Shown in pieces: positions 5,117 to 5,956 of a DNA stretch of 5,956 bases. The DNA is from Fimbriimonadales bacterium (GTDB lineage: Bacteria > Armatimonadota > Fimbriimonadia > Fimbriimonadales > GBS-DC), in assembly GCA_026416065.1 (NCBI GenBank), contig JAOAFW010000116.1, positions 1 to 5,956 on the forward strand, given 5' to 3'. Below the pieces are notes generated by a model. The model saw only the letters and a program-made list of their open reading frames with translations, was not told where the DNA came from and did no database searches. Made by a program: the position numbers and the translations under genes. Positions within the stretch are counted from its first letter, which is position 1; each line of letters opens with the position of its first letter.

Positions 5117-5122
5117 ATTGTA
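5117..5122 (-). promoter_or_regulatory. Putative -10 element of a leaderless UPF0175 transcript
   Basis: The minus strand reads TACAAT, six bases, then ATG (5110). TACAAT matches five of six consensus -10 bases. The distance puts the transcription start at or beside the ATG. No -35 match is found near 5140-5146, which is the end of lon. Read-through from lon is the alternative way of expressing the gene. Confidence 0.4.
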
Positions 5123-5140
5123 CCTCGTCAGTGTATCTCC

Positions 5141-5956
<816 letters not shown>

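Overview
The window is a 5,956-base, GC-rich stretch of bacterial chromosome. Its first 18 bases are the Nextera/Tn5 mosaic-end adapter, not genome, so the left edge is a library-fragment end and the source is probably a short-read (metagenomic) assembly. No gene fixes the lineage. An outer-membrane-protein-like C-terminus, a large secreted DUF4091 (GH123-like) protein, a membrane-anchored beta-propeller and toxin-antitoxin modules would suit an uncultivated, possibly thermophilic diderm such as an Armatimonadota member. That placement is a guess.

Layout. (1) At 19-96 (+) lies what looks like the last strand of an outer-membrane beta-barrel, converging on (2) a membrane-anchored PD40/TolB-like beta-propeller at 93-1148 (-). 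(3) The divergent spacer 1149-1266 is not anonymous. It carries a decayed copy of the 3' end of a lon gene, with an internal loss of about 57 bases, and the promoters of both flanking genes sit in it. (4) From 1267 to 4329 (+) runs a roughly 1,020-codon secreted protein: beta-sandwich modules followed by a DUF4091/GH123-like catalytic region with an adjacent Asp-Glu pair. Its frame is broken twice, near 2450 and near 3056, and the shifts are opposite (-1, then +1), so the C-terminal catalytic region is back in the original frame. (5) From 4344 to 4816 (+) there is a hicA-hicB toxin-antitoxin pair with an ATGA overlap. (6) Converging on it at 4821-5110 (-) is a UPF0175 antitoxin gene. Its usual DUF3368 toxin partner survives only as the two ends of the gene joined together, with the start codon apparently lost. 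(7) From 5141 to the window edge (-) is the C-terminal 271 residues of Lon protease, including the complete Ser-Lys catalytic dyad.

How the parts relate. Lon is the protease that usually turns over antitoxins, and here it directly precedes an antitoxin gene on the same strand, next to a second toxin-antitoxin pair. The second lon tail 4 kb away, on the same strand, points to duplication and rearrangement around this locus. Three genes (the DUF4091 protein, hicA and the UPF0175 gene) have a -10-like hexamer only 6-7 bases before the start codon and no clear Shine-Dalgarno. This suggests leaderless transcripts, whereas the beta-propeller gene has a conventional extended -10 plus Shine-Dalgarno arrangement. 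I found no CRISPR array, tRNA, rRNA, insertion sequence or convincing intrinsic terminator. The strongest leads are the lon tail reused as a promoter spacer, the collapsed DUF3368 toxin, and the repeated -10-to-start spacing.
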